From IMG/VR virus record IMGVR_UViG_3300046741_000010, positions 1-27,610 of that record: a DNA stretch of 27,610 nt. One strand, given 5' to 3'. Below, piece after piece: positions 1-7,375 of this stretch. Position 1 is the stretch's first letter. Every line of letters starts with the position of its first letter. A program made the position numbers and the translations under genes. This DNA comes from a virus. The notes beneath the pieces were generated by a model that searched no databases, was not told the DNA's origin, and saw nothing but the letters and a program-made list of their open reading frames with translations.

Positions 1-633
1 AAGCGCTCACAAGCCGACAAGATGTTCGCGCGCGGTTACGATTTTGGTTGGGCCGACACACCGTTCCGCGATGCAGACGGTGTGTTGCAGGTGAAGCCGG
101 GATGGGTTTCGAAGCTTGAGCTCTCGAGCCGAACGCGCTTCCACGATCACCGCGACACCGCGGCGACGCACTTGCTCAGCGGAAGCTGGGGACCAGCTTG
201 GGACATCAAAATGGTGTCAGAGTTTTTGGGACACTCCGACGTCAAGGTGACCCAAGACCGGTACGCTCACCTAACGAACGACGCGAAGCTCCGAGCGGCG
301 GCGCAGATCAATCCGGGCGCTCCGAAGATTGGCCAAACTTTGGCCAACTCATCCCGGAACCCTACTGACCTAAGTGCTTGTTATCATTCAGCTCCGGAAG
401 TAGGACTCGAACCTACGACCACTCGATTAACAGTCAACAGCATCCAATCTGATTCCGCACACTTAGGTCAGAATGTGGCCAATGTGTGGCCACTTCAAAA
501 CCCGGCCGTTCATAAGCTCGCAAAGCAAGTGCTCGAAGCTGCAATGGGCGGCGCCCCCGTGAAGGCTGCAGCGCTCGCGCTTGCTGGCGCTGTGCTCGAA
601 GCGACCGACGCCGACGAGACGGAAGCGGCCTAG
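1..633 (+). CDS. int: Tyrosine recombinase/integrase, C-terminal part (5' end outside window)
   Basis: The frame is open from base 1, so the gene begins before the window; about 210 codons are visible. This is the end of the catalytic domain of a phage-integrase-family tyrosine recombinase, which catalyses site-specific recombination between attP and attB. Visible catalytic motifs are the H-x-x-R box (HDHRDTAATHLL, in-window residues 48-59), the second His in FLGHSDVKVT, and the nucleophilic Tyr in DRYAHL (residue 88, bases 262-264). The box I Arg and the Lys lie upstream. Past about residue 100 the protein is not a typical catalytic domain: the frame reads through a tRNA-like sequence (giving VGLEPTTTRLTVNS) and ends in an Ala-rich helical tail. 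Such tRNA-derived tails are known in integrases whose att site overlaps the gene. A terminator follows the stop. Confidence 0.93.
   Translation, partial: KRSQADKMFARGYDFGWADTPFRDADGVLQVKPGWVSKLELSSRTRFHDHRDTAATHLLSGSWGPAWDIKMVSEFLGHSDVKVTQDRYAHLTNDAKLRAAAQINPGAPKIGQTLANSSRNPTDLSACYHSAPEVGLEPTTTRLTVNSIQSDSAHLGQNVANVWPLQNPAVHKLAKQVLEAAMGGAPVKAAALALAGAVLEATDADETEAA
329..350. repeat. Tandem 11-bp repeat, putative left arm-type integrase sites
   Basis: Two consecutive 11-bp units, TTGGCCAAACT and TTGGCCAACTC, share the TTGGCCAA core. One-turn spacing would place two integrase arm-binding domains on the same face of the DNA. They match the TGGCCA core of the right-arm pair. The binding role is inferred. 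Confidence 0.6.
365..471. repeat. Perfect 12-bp inverted repeat flanking the tRNA-like core
   Basis: CTGACCTAAGTG at 365-376 is exactly inverted as CACTTAGGTCAG at 460-471, with 83 bp between. The repeat is centred on the tRNA-like T arm. It could hold core-type or Xis/accessory-protein sites, or form a long-range stem. Twelve perfect bases placed symmetrically around the core are unlikely to be chance. Confidence 0.65.
393..459 (-). tRNA. tRNA-Asn(GTT)-like remnant forming the attP core
   Basis: On the minus strand the 3' half is intact. The anticodon loop CTGTTAA (427-433, anticodon GTT, Asn) sits on a stem of four pairs with one end mismatch. It is followed by a 5-nt variable loop, a perfect T arm (GTAGG-TTCGAGT-CCTAC, 400-416) and the acceptor strand TTCCGGA (393-399). 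Upstream, TGCGGAA (453-459) could pair with the acceptor at 6 of 7 positions. Only about 12 nt remain for the D arm and no GG-containing D loop is recognisable, so this is probably not a working tRNA. It is best read as a phage-carried copy of the 3' half of a host tRNA-Asn gene. Confidence 0.45.
474..493. repeat. Tandem 11-bp-spaced repeat, putative right arm-type sites
   Basis: TGTGGCCAA at 474-482 and TGTGGCCAC at 485-493 are spaced 11 bp apart. They share the TGGCCA core with the left pair at 329-350. The role as integrase arm sites is inferred from symmetry around the tRNA-like core. Confidence 0.55.
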
Positions 634-655
634 CCTTCGAGCTCCAGAACGACGA

Positions 656-691
656 AGCCCCCAGTGACCGACCGGTCGCTGGGGGCTTTTT
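656..691 (+). terminator. Rho-independent terminator after integrase
   Basis: A 14-bp stem (656-669 with 674-687, one G-T wobble) with a 4-nt GACC loop is followed by a run of five T (687-691). It lies 23 bp after the integrase stop. It also sits between convergent genes, so the same hairpin may stop leftward late transcripts, although the T-run is weaker on that side. Confidence 0.9.
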
Positions 692-717
692 CTTTCCAGA
701 ACGTGAGCCGCCTTAGC

Positions 718-1602
718 TCACTTTACGCCGTCGATCTTCTGCTCCCGGAACTGCTCACTCAGCCACACCCAGAACTCCGCCGAGCGCTCGCCACCGTCGA
801 CGACTGCTTGCGCGCAAGCCGGCATGGCCGCTCGATCCCCGGCGAGCAAGCGCGCCTCGAAGGTCGTCGCGTCCCGACCGGCGAGCTCCCGGAACTGCGC
901 CCGGCGGCGGCGGCGGATGCGACCACCGTGCGGATCGTCGCCGGTCGCGCCCGAGCTGCCCGAGCTCGAGCCGCCCGACCCGTTCGACGAACCCGACTCG
1001 TCCGATTCGCCGCCGCCCGCTTCGCCGTTCGCGCCCGCCGCTTCGCCGCCCGCTTCGCCGTCCGACCGAGCCCGGCGTGTGCGCGCCCGGCGACCCGTGA
1101 TCGACTCGAGCACCGCGACTGCCCGCTTCGTCTCGATCGCCGTTCCCATGAGCAGCCCAAGCGACACCTCGGCAAACGTGCCGCCCGCCATCATGGAGAC
1201 CGTCCATTGTTCCGGCGTCGAAGCGAGCGCCCGTTCAACGTCAGCGCACAGCTCGTGTGCGGCGGCGGACATCACTCGAGCGCCACCTTCGCCGCGGATC
1301 GTAACCGTCGGGACCGGCGTCCCGAACCGCGACTTCCCAACGGACACCCGATACTCGGGCGCCACGTCCCGGCGATCCTCGGACGACGCCGCCGCGATCG
1401 CTTGCCGGTACGCCAGCACCCGTGTCACGGCGCGACGCATCGCAGCATCGCCGCCCGCCTTGGCTGTGTGGAGCATGTCGAGCGACCACGTCTCGTACGA
1501 CTCGATCGATTGCTCCGCGCCGCTCGTATCCGCTTCGACGCCGCCGTCGATCGCCGCCGCCGTGTTCTCGTTCTCGTTCGTCCCGTGTGTTCCGTGTGCC
1601 AT
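718..1602 (-). CDS. Hypothetical protein, 294 aa, last gene of the late operon
   Basis: The family is not recognised. The N-terminal part (about residues 1-170) is mixed alpha/beta-like and acidic at the very start. It is followed by an Arg-rich patch, then a Gly/Ser/Glu low-complexity linker (about 172-212), a basic cluster (GGRIRRRRRAQ), and a C-terminal helical part ending in WVWLSEQFREQK. The ATG at 1600-1602 is preceded by a good ribosome site (AAAGGAAG), and the gene has the strand of the tail genes upstream. Long overlapping plus-strand frames in this GC-rich DNA are Arg/Pro/Ser-rich shadows. A linker between two folded halves and a position after the fibre genes leave the role open: regulator, host-takeover protein or accessory factor. 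It has its own leader with repeated operator-like sites (1661-1752), so it may be regulated separately from the tail genes. Confidence 0.75.
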   Translation of the reverse strand: MAHGTHGTNENENTAAAIDGGVEADTSGAEQSIESYETWSLDMLHTAKAGGDAAMRRAVTRVLAYRQAIAAASSEDRRDVAPEYRVSVGKSRFGTPVPTVTIRGEGGARVMSAAAHELCADVERALASTPEQWTVSMMAGGTFAEVSLGLLMGTAIETKRAVAVLESITGRRARTRRARSDGEAGGEAAGANGEAGGGESDESGSSNGSGGSSSGSSGATGDDPHGGRIRRRRRAQFRELAGRDATTFEARLLAGDRAAMPACAQAVVDGGERSAEFWVWLSEQFREQKIDGVK

Positions 1603-1947
1603 GTGTGGGTACTTCCTTTGCTCGCCGGCCGAAAGGGCCAGCGACCGGGACGTACCACGCTGTCCGGTTTGCTGTCATTCCGGACAAGCGGACAATCGAT
1701 CTTGTCCGGCGAGATTCATTCCGGACAATCCGCGGAGCGATCCCTTGTCCGGCTTTCCAGGTTCGCGGCGGCGGCGACAGTCGGGCGGCGTTCGCTTCGA
1801 GCTCGAAGTCGATCGACCGGCGTCCGCTCATAGGGCGATACGAGCGCAACGCCGGTCGTCGTGAGAGCGAGCAATCACCACCACACACCCCAGTCACCAC
1901 CACACCACCACACACGCACACAGCCTAGCACGCCGCCGTGTCCGGCG
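1603..1947. other. 345-bp non-coding leader with operator-like repeats and CA-rich stretch
   Basis: This gap separates the last tail gene from the 294-aa gene. It contains the TGTCCGG half-site cluster (1661-1752), a CA/CCA-rich low-complexity stretch (about 1874-1925), and a short GC hairpin immediately after the upstream stop (1934-1947, 5-bp stem, no T-run). No coding frame here has a credible start and composition. No clear -35/-10 pair was found. Confidence 0.6.
1661..1752. promoter_or_regulatory. Cluster of TTGTCCGG/CCGGACAA half-sites (putative operator or iteron array)
   Basis: Forward half-sites TGTCCGG occur at 1661-1667, 1702-1709 and 1745-1752, spaced 41-43 bp. Inverted CCGGACAA occurs at 1680-1687 and 1721-1728, 41 bp apart, plus a near-match GCGGACAA at 1688-1695. 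They form inverted pairs, such as 1702-1709 with 1721-1728 (11-bp spacer), inside a roughly 41-bp tandem unit that also shares CATTCCGGACAA. About four helical turns separate the units, as expected for cooperative binding by a dimeric regulator. The cluster lies 58 bp upstream of the 294-aa gene. A replication iteron role is an alternative. Confidence 0.6.
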
Positions 1948-2316
1948 TTACGCGTGGAACAACAGGAGCTCGCCACGCGCCAGCACCGTTCCGCCGACGA
2001 CGTTCTCTCCCCACAGATACCAAGCCCATGGGATCGGAGTGCCGATGTACGCCGCGCCAAGCTGGCGCGTTTGTCCGCCGTCGAGTGAGAGCGTGATCGT
2101 CGACGTGACCGGATCGACGCTCAGACTAAACGACGCCACGAGCGGCGCCACGCCTTCGACGTGTGGCGATTCGATCGGCGCCGATAGCGTGTAGCCGGCG
2201 AGATCGAACGGCGTGCCGTCGCGGTTCTGGATGCCAAGCGAGAATGATAGCGAAGTGCCGATCGTGCATCGCACGCCGATCGACGCTGAGATGTAGTTGA
2301 GCGTTTGTGTTTGCAT
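1948..2316 (-). CDS. Small putative tail-fibre-associated protein (beta-rich)
   Basis: This is a 122-aa protein starting at ATG 2314-2316, chosen because AGGTG lies 5 nt upstream and because the longer frame would need a TTG start inside the preceding fibre gene. The pattern (SLSFSLGIQNRDGTPFDLAG, alternating hydrophobics, a final GELLLFHA strand) resembles the small immunoglobulin-like or BppU-like proteins that often follow fibre genes in tail operons. This is inferred from pattern and position only. It is the last tail-type gene before the 345-bp leader region. It could instead be a fibre chaperone. Confidence 0.7.
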   Translation of the reverse strand: MQTQTLNYISASIGVRCTIGTSLSFSLGIQNRDGTPFDLAGYTLSAPIESPHVEGVAPLVASFSLSVDPVTSTITLSLDGGQTRQLGAAYIGTPIPWAWYLWGENVVGGTVLARGELLLFHA

Positions 2317-2324
2317 GTCGGCAC

Positions 2325-4151
2325 CTAAAACCAAAGCTCGGCAGTCAAGCCGCCCTGCATGGCGCCATGCGCGCCGTAGTAAATCGCCGCGGTGCTCGTC
2401 GCGTTGGCGAGCGCGGTTAGGTTGTGCATGCCGGGCGCGGCGAGCCGTTGCGCTAGACGTGCGCGCAGCGGCACGAGCGACCCGCTCACGCTCGACATGT
2501 CACGCAGCCCCGTTGGCACGGTAGTCGAGTCTAGGCCGATGCCGATCGTCGCCGATGCGCCGGCCGCGTTTACGGCTGCGATGTGCTCGACGTCTATGGT
2601 GTCGATCGCTAGACCTTGCACCAGCTGGATTTTCGCCGATGCTTGGGCGTTGATTGACTGCCACGTGTCAGCTGTCGGGATCGTCCAACTGTCGAAGGTT
2701 GGCGTCCACGTGAACTGGCCGCGAATGCGGTTGCTTGCATTCCAGATGCCGCATACCGGACTGCTAGCGCCGCTGGCCGCCGAGACATGCGAGAACGTGG
2801 TCGCCGAGTCAGGCAGAATCGTTCCGACGTATCGCTGCGTAACCGAGCCGGACCTCACCCACACGCCATTCTGTTGGACGAGACTGGCTGCACGCGTGGT
2901 TGCGTTGGTCCATGGCGCCAGCACCAAGTTTGCATTTGTTAGTGATGAATAGGCGCAGAAAACATCGCATGGAATGCCAGCCGTCTGACCGGTAACGGCG
3001 ATGCTTGCCCCGGCCGCTATGGTGACGGTTTGCCACGACACGCCGTCATACAGCGCTATGCGGTTCCCGTTGTGCAGTGCCAATGTGACGGTAGAAGCAC
3101 TGCCATCCGTTGGCATGCTGGTTGCGTTGTTTGATAGTCGGAAATTGTTTAGCGACGGATCTAAAGCAACAATCCCGTGCACGTGGTCAACAGGCGCCCA
3201 TGTATAGCCGGAACCATTCGAGCTGCTACTTACGGGAGAGACAATTGAAGGTGATGCCGTGCCACGCGCCGCACCAATGGCGGCAAACGCGAGCGGTGTT
3301 GTCCCTAGTACAAATGTTGGATTGGTTACGAGAGCCCAAACCGTCCTGGAAAAGTTGGTGCCAGTCTCAACATAGACGCGCGTCCCCGGCGCTAGCTTTT
3401 CAGTGGTGTCCGCATCGGGAGCGCGGGGCCATGGCGACAGACTGACTGTGTACAGTCCGTTGTCAACCGCGTTCGATTGCGCTGTCAGCAAGAGACGCGT
3501 GCCGACCGGCCACGTAGTTCCATCGATCGTCGCCGTTCCACCTGCCAGCTGCTGCGCGACGTTACCAACCGCAACCGCACGAACATTTAGCTTATTGCTC
3601 ACGCTAAACGCATCAATCGCAGCCTTGTCCGCCGCCGATTCAAACCCCGCCACGCTAGTCGTAGCAAGCGCATGCGCGGTCCCGCCCGCCTGCACCCCAT
3701 GCGCGTGCACGTGGTCCGCATGCGCCGCCGTCCCAAGCACGCCGATCGCAGTAGTGCCGATGTCGAGCGGCGCAGTCGTCGCAAGTGGTGGTTGCGGACC
3801 CGCTGGCCCTTGCGGTCCGACGTCGCCTTGCGGACCGGTCGAACCCGTTGGACCGGGATCGCCTTGCGGACCGTCCGCGCCCGCTGGACCTACCGGACCG
3901 ACGTCGCCTTGCGGACCGTCCGCGCCCGCTGGACCTACCGGTCCGACGTCACCTTGCGGTCCGGTCGCGCCATCCGCGCCCGCTGGACCCACCGGACCGA
4001 CGTCGCCTTGCGGTCCGGTCGCGCCATCCGCGCCCGGCGAACCTTCCGGCCCTTGTGGTCCCGGCGGCCCAACCGGTCCCGGTCCGTCACTGACCGTGAC
4101 TTTCAAAACCGGCGTCGAGTTCGGATTCGGTACGACGATGAAGTCAGCCAC
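2325..4151 (-). CDS. Collagen-like tail fibre protein
   Basis: This 608-aa protein starts at GTG 4149-4151 with a strong GGAGGTG ribosome site. After a short N-terminal strand region come about 98 residues of Gly-X-Y collagen-like repeats (23-120, with recurring [16 protein letters not shown]). These are followed by a His-rich stretch (HADHVHAHG, 144-152; a second DHVHG near 322), then a module of the IDG...NGLY type (about 204-293), then a beta-rich C-terminal half that likely binds the host surface. Collagen repeats in phage fibres form trimeric rods. It lies downstream of the baseplate genes and of two other fibre-type proteins. Its GC content appears somewhat lower in the distal half than in neighbours, which would fit a recently exchanged tip domain. 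Confidence 0.9.
   Translation of the reverse strand: MADFIVVPNPNSTPVLKVTVSDGPGPVGPPGPQGPEGSPGADGATGPQGDVGPVGPAGADGATGPQGDVGPVGPAGADGPQGDVGPVGPAGADGPQGDPGPTGSTGPQGDVGPQGPAGPQPPLATTAPLDIGTTAIGVLGTAAHADHVHAHGVQAGGTAHALATTSVAGFESAADKAAIDAFSVSNKLNVRAVAVGNVAQQLAGGTATIDGTTWPVGTRLLLTAQSNAVDNGLYTVSLSPWPRAPDADTTEKLAPGTRVYVETGTNFSRTVWALVTNPTFVLGTTPLAFAAIGAARGTASPSIVSPVSSSSNGSGYTWAPVDHVHGIVALDPSLNNFRLSNNATSMPTDGSASTVTLALHNGNRIALYDGVSWQTVTIAAGASIAVTGQTAGIPCDVFCAYSSLTNANLVLAPWTNATTRAASLVQQNGVWVRSGSVTQRYVGTILPDSATTFSHVSAASGASSPVCGIWNASNRIRGQFTWTPTFDSWTIPTADTWQSINAQASAKIQLVQGLAIDTIDVEHIAAVNAAGASATIGIGLDSTTVPTGLRDMSSVSGSLVPLRARLAQRLAAPGMHNLTALANATSTAAIYYGAHGAMQGGLTAELWF
3792..4085 (-). repeat. Collagen-like Gly-X-Y repeat tract in the tail fibre
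   Basis: About 98 codons of Gly-X-Y with near-identical DNA units (CCTTGCGG and CCCGCTGGACC recur). The high DNA identity between units makes copy-number change by slippage likely, which would change rod length. Antisense reading gives Pro/Cys/Gly-rich shadow frames. Confidence 0.85.
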
Positions 4152-4183
4152 GATGCACCTCCGTCACTCGGACCCGGACCTTG

Positions 4184-6493
4184 TTAGAGCACCACGCCCT
4201 TACCTCGAGCGTAACGCTCAAACACCAAGCACTGATCGTCGCTCCATACTTTGTTGTCGAGCACGACGTCATAGATCCGCGCCGAGCTAAACTGAGTCTG
4301 CGCCCCTGTGTTGCGCGCGCCTAGCGAAAGCGTGTGGCTCGGCGCGGCAGAGTTGAAGCCGAAGCTGGCATTGCGATAGGACGTCGTCCGCATGACTCCG
4401 TTCCGCCGGACTTGCACTGTGTTCGCGCCGGATGTGCATCCACCCAGATTGCGCAGCTCGAGCCCCGCGCCGACGTTGCGCAGAATGAAAACCTGAATCG
4501 GCTGATACAGAGATCGGTCTTCGACAAACAGCACGTAGTTGGGCGACGAAGCGCGTGACACGGCGTAGCTCGGTCCTTGCTGAGTAGACGACACCACAGA
4601 CCATATGAGCTCAAATCCGATTTTCGACGGGTCGAAGCCTGCAGTTGCGATTAGCGTCTGGTCGGCGCCTGCGATCGTAGGTTGCGCAAATATGAGCGCG
4701 AGCGTGTTGGTTGTGCCGTCGCTCATGAACGCCCAGTTCGACGCGACACCTGCCAAGTAGTAGTCAGCCGCTCCGTCGAACGCGAGGTAGTCATGGCTAA
4801 GGCCATCCGTAGCTACGGGGCAGCGCGCCGCGCCGGTCTGCGTAAAGTTTATTGGCGATGTGCCGTTGTCGACGATTGTATCGACTAGACCGCCGGTCTG
4901 CACGGTGTTGTCCGCGCGCCACCAGTGCAGCGGCGCGATGCTAGTTGAGATGTCAGACGCCGGGACCGTTGGCAGAACACCAGCCTTCGCGTCGACGTAT
5001 GCCTTCGTGGCGGCGTCGTTCGGATCGATAGGCTCAAGCACGCTCGCGATCTTCTTATCGCCTACGTCGAACACTGACGTCGAGTCGTCGTCGCGAATCG
5101 CGCTGGCCACAGCATCGGGCCGCAGCACGAGCACGTTTTGCCGTGTGCGCCACGTTAGGTCTCCCGCGATCCATATCCACTCGTAGTAAGACGCGCCGGG
5201 TACGCTGAGATTGTCGGGCGACAGTACAGTCTCGGTTCCGTCGGGCGACTCAACTGAGTGCCCCGTTGCTGGGATCATTCCGCAGCCTTCGCCGTCCACG
5301 TACACGGCGAACGAGTCCCCGTGTTTTGGACTTTGCGGCATGTTCACGGCGCCGCCGACATCGCTCGACAAGACCCATTGGTTGGGCTCAAGCGCACCGT
5401 AAGGTTGAATCGGGTATTCGAGCGGCGGGCGTGCCGAGGTGCCTGAGCCGCCGACGGGCACCCAGCGAATGTCCTCTCCGAAGTCTCGAGACACCCACTC
5501 GTACCAAGCGCCCGGCCGAAGCGGTGCGTCGTTGACGGTGTTGCGATCGATCATCAAGGACGCGCCGGCACACGTCACACTTGCGCCCGTCGTACCGCGC
5601 GACACGTAGATCGCAACGCGCCGATCGGCCTCATCGGGATCGGGCAACATCGACTCGACTCCAGTCGACGCGTTAACCCATTCCCCGAAGTCGGGGCTTG
5701 AGCCCGAGCCCAAAACGAGCCCACCGCCACCGCCGCCCGGCGGTAGCCACTCTGCGTTACCTGCATCGATTGCCGTAAGCACGTCGCCGGGACTCGGCGG
5801 CGCCGAACCTCCGAGCTCGACTAACCCGGCGTTAGTGATCAAGCGCTTCCCGACACCGGCCGTGTCACTCACGAGCCCCCAAAGTGCGGCGCCGTCCTCG
5901 TGATAAAAAACCCACTCGTAATCAGCGCCCGGCAACAGAGCTGCGCTCGTCCCGAGCACACCATCGAGCCCTTGAATCTGCGATGCGCCCAAGACGTTGA
6001 TCGTCACTGGCACCGTGACGTCCCGCCCTACGTACAACGCGAAGCGCGCGTCGACGGGCGGCGCCTCGAGCGACGACACGATATAGACGACGACCGGATC
6101 GGTCGCAGCGGGTGGCTGCAGCACGAAGCCCCACGTGCCCGAAGTGATCGTCGCCGAGCCGACAGAGCTCGTCCAAAACTTGATCGACGGATCGTAGTGC
6201 AGTCCGGGGACCCGCCAAATAGCATGCTCCGCGTCGACTGCCGTGAGCACTTGTCCGGGAACGGGCGGCGCCGCTCCGCCGATATCCACAGGAGCGCCCG
6301 GCACGTTCGTCTCGAGATCGCCGGTTGCTGGCGCGTTTTGCCACGTCGCGGTAGTCGACGACGTTGCGGTTAGCACCTGGTTCGCGAGCGGCGGCGGCGC
6401 GTTGCCTACGTCGACGACGACGCCGCTCGTCGACGTTGCAAGCTTGGTTGCCGCCGAAGCTCCAGATAGTAGGGCATCGAGATACGAAGACAT
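4184..6493 (-). CDS. Multi-domain tail fibre/spike with C-terminal LamG-like lectin domain
   Basis: This 769-aa protein starts at ATG 6491-6493 (AGAGGAG upstream); the longer frame extends into the preceding gene without a ribosome site. The N-terminal part has short repeats of the form PPP-x-x-Q-VLTA...W (near 33-52, 77-93 and 231-250). About three copies of a roughly 95-aa beta module follow, each with FALYV- or VAIYV-like strands and a PGA-x-YEW motif (near 150-210, 292-345 and 395-448). A linker with PNDAATKAYVDAK (about 491-503), typical of fibre trimerisation segments, precedes a C-terminal region (about 520-769) starting PLHWWRAD that looks like a LamG/concanavalin-type jelly roll. The last domain probably binds surface glycans. 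Neighbours are two other fibre-type genes. Confidence 0.87.
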   Translation of the reverse strand: MSSYLDALLSGASAATKLATSTSGVVVDVGNAPPPLANQVLTATSSTTATWQNAPATGDLETNVPGAPVDIGGAAPPVPGQVLTAVDAEHAIWRVPGLHYDPSIKFWTSSVGSATITSGTWGFVLQPPAATDPVVVYIVSSLEAPPVDARFALYVGRDVTVPVTINVLGASQIQGLDGVLGTSAALLPGADYEWVFYHEDGAALWGLVSDTAGVGKRLITNAGLVELGGSAPPSPGDVLTAIDAGNAEWLPPGGGGGGLVLGSGSSPDFGEWVNASTGVESMLPDPDEADRRVAIYVSRGTTGASVTCAGASLMIDRNTVNDAPLRPGAWYEWVSRDFGEDIRWVPVGGSGTSARPPLEYPIQPYGALEPNQWVLSSDVGGAVNMPQSPKHGDSFAVYVDGEGCGMIPATGHSVESPDGTETVLSPDNLSVPGASYYEWIWIAGDLTWRTRQNVLVLRPDAVASAIRDDDSTSVFDVGDKKIASVLEPIDPNDAATKAYVDAKAGVLPTVPASDISTSIAPLHWWRADNTVQTGGLVDTIVDNGTSPINFTQTGAARCPVATDGLSHDYLAFDGAADYYLAGVASNWAFMSDGTTNTLALIFAQPTIAGADQTLIATAGFDPSKIGFELIWSVVSSTQQGPSYAVSRASSPNYVLFVEDRSLYQPIQVFILRNVGAGLELRNLGGCTSGANTVQVRRNGVMRTTSYRNASFGFNSAAPSHTLSLGARNTGAQTQFSSARIYDVVLDNKVWSDDQCLVFERYARGKGVVL

Positions 6494-6507
6494 GTCTTGA
6501 GCTCCTC

Positions 6508-7350
6508 TTAGGGGTGACTGCTCGGGCCGAAGTCGGTGTAATCGACTGCCATCGCGCGAAACAGCGACGAGCTCGCCGCCGCGCCACTCACAACAAGATG
6601 CATGGTCGCACTGTCCGCAGGACAAAACGCATCGCCGGTCCACAACGCCGCAGCCAAATCGCCCTCAACATCAAAGCTAGTCAGGTCCACCAATACCGTC
6701 TGTGCAACCGCGCCGCTACTGAAAGAGTACGACCGAAGATACAGCGAGAAAGTCAGCGCGACTTGCCCTGCAGGTTGATGTCCGAACACCCAAATCTTCG
6801 TGCGGTGTGCTCCGTTCGGAACCGCAAAGGGAATCTCCCATACACCGCCAAACGTCCCGTTGAAGCGCACTTCGCTGCTAACGTCGAGATACGCGTTATA
6901 GTTTGACGGCGCGCTCGTTACGTTCGCGCCAGCCGATGCCCCGATAATGCGCCGCTCCGCTTTCGGCGCAGCGTACAGAAAGTCGCCTGCCGACAGCTCC
7001 CCCGACACGACTCCAGTGTCCGCCGTCAACGAGTGAAGGTCCGTTGCTCCCGTCACCGTGAGTGACGTTGCCGTGAGATCTGCGAGCGACGTCGCGCCCG
7101 GCGTGACGGTGAGTGACGTTGCCGTGAGAGCCGCCGTGTTCACCGCTCCGAAGGTATTCGTTCCCGTGAACGTGTTGCCGCCGGACTTTTGCGCGGCTCC
7201 ATCGGCGAGTAGTTTCAAGTACCGCGAACGGTTCGCGAGCACTTGAGAGATCGCAGTCACGTTCGCCGCGCGCACTGCGCCCGAGTCGGTTCCATCGGGA
7301 ACGGTTACGGTCGGGTCAAACGTTGCAGCTTCGGTTAGTACGTGAGACAT
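6508..7350 (-). CDS. Putative tail fibre protein, N-terminal baseplate-attached segment
   Basis: This 280-aa protein begins at ATG 7348-7350 (AGGGAG upstream). The first 50 residues are helical. They are followed by Thr/Ala-rich short repeats (TATSLTV twice, with GNTFTGTNTF before), typical of the shaft region of phage fibres, and then a beta-rich C-terminal domain with regularly spaced aromatic residues. It lies directly after the gpI-like gene, where P2-like phages encode fibre gpH, and may be the connecting fibre segment or an independent short fibre. No lectin motif is evident. Confidence 0.8.
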   Translation of the reverse strand: MSHVLTEAATFDPTVTVPDGTDSGAVRAANVTAISQVLANRSRYLKLLADGAAQKSGGNTFTGTNTFGAVNTAALTATSLTVTPGATSLADLTATSLTVTGATDLHSLTADTGVVSGELSAGDFLYAAPKAERRIIGASAGANVTSAPSNYNAYLDVSSEVRFNGTFGGVWEIPFAVPNGAHRTKIWVFGHQPAGQVALTFSLYLRSYSFSSGAVAQTVLVDLTSFDVEGDLAAALWTGDAFCPADSATMHLVVSGAAASSSLFRAMAVDYTDFGPSSHP

Positions 7351-7375
7351 GGCTTCGCTCCCTGACTGTCGACTG

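Larger units (their letters stand above)
329..495. other. Probable phage attachment site (attP) inside the integrase 3' end
   Basis: A compact, roughly symmetric arrangement is seen. The left arm has two TTGGCCAA copies in 11-bp tandem (329-339 and 340-350). The right arm has two TGTGGCCA copies, also 11 bp apart (474-482 and 485-493). Between them is a perfect 12-bp inverted repeat (365-376 and 460-471) that brackets a tRNA-Asn-like sequence (393-459, minus). tRNA 3' halves are the commonest attB targets of tyrosine integrases, and paired arm-type repeats one helical turn apart on both sides of a core are the usual attP design. The exact crossover point cannot be set without attB. Confidence 0.7.

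Noticed and set aside
393-459. Functional tRNA-Asn gene
   Set aside because: D arm too short and unpaired, an acceptor mismatch, and the sequence lies within an integrase frame. Kept only as a tRNA-like attP core.
22-633. Integrase gene starting at ATG 22
   Set aside because: The frame is open to base 1 and the catalytic box I is missing, so the gene starts before the window.
1661-1752. CRISPR array
   Set aside because: Units are short inverted half-sites without uniform spacers and no cas genes are near. Better explained as operators or iterons.
664-1864. Long plus-strand frames over the 294-aa gene
   Set aside because: They are Arg/Pro/Ser-rich with shadow-like composition, lack ribosome sites, and start inside a terminator or mid-gene. 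The minus-strand frame has a good ribosome site and balanced composition.
3403-4290. Plus-strand Gly/Pro/Cys-rich frame
   Set aside because: It is the antisense of the collagen-like tract and adjacent fibre sequence.
2325-6493. Diversity-generating retroelement at the fibre genes
   Set aside because: No reverse transcriptase and no template/variable repeat pair were seen in the window.
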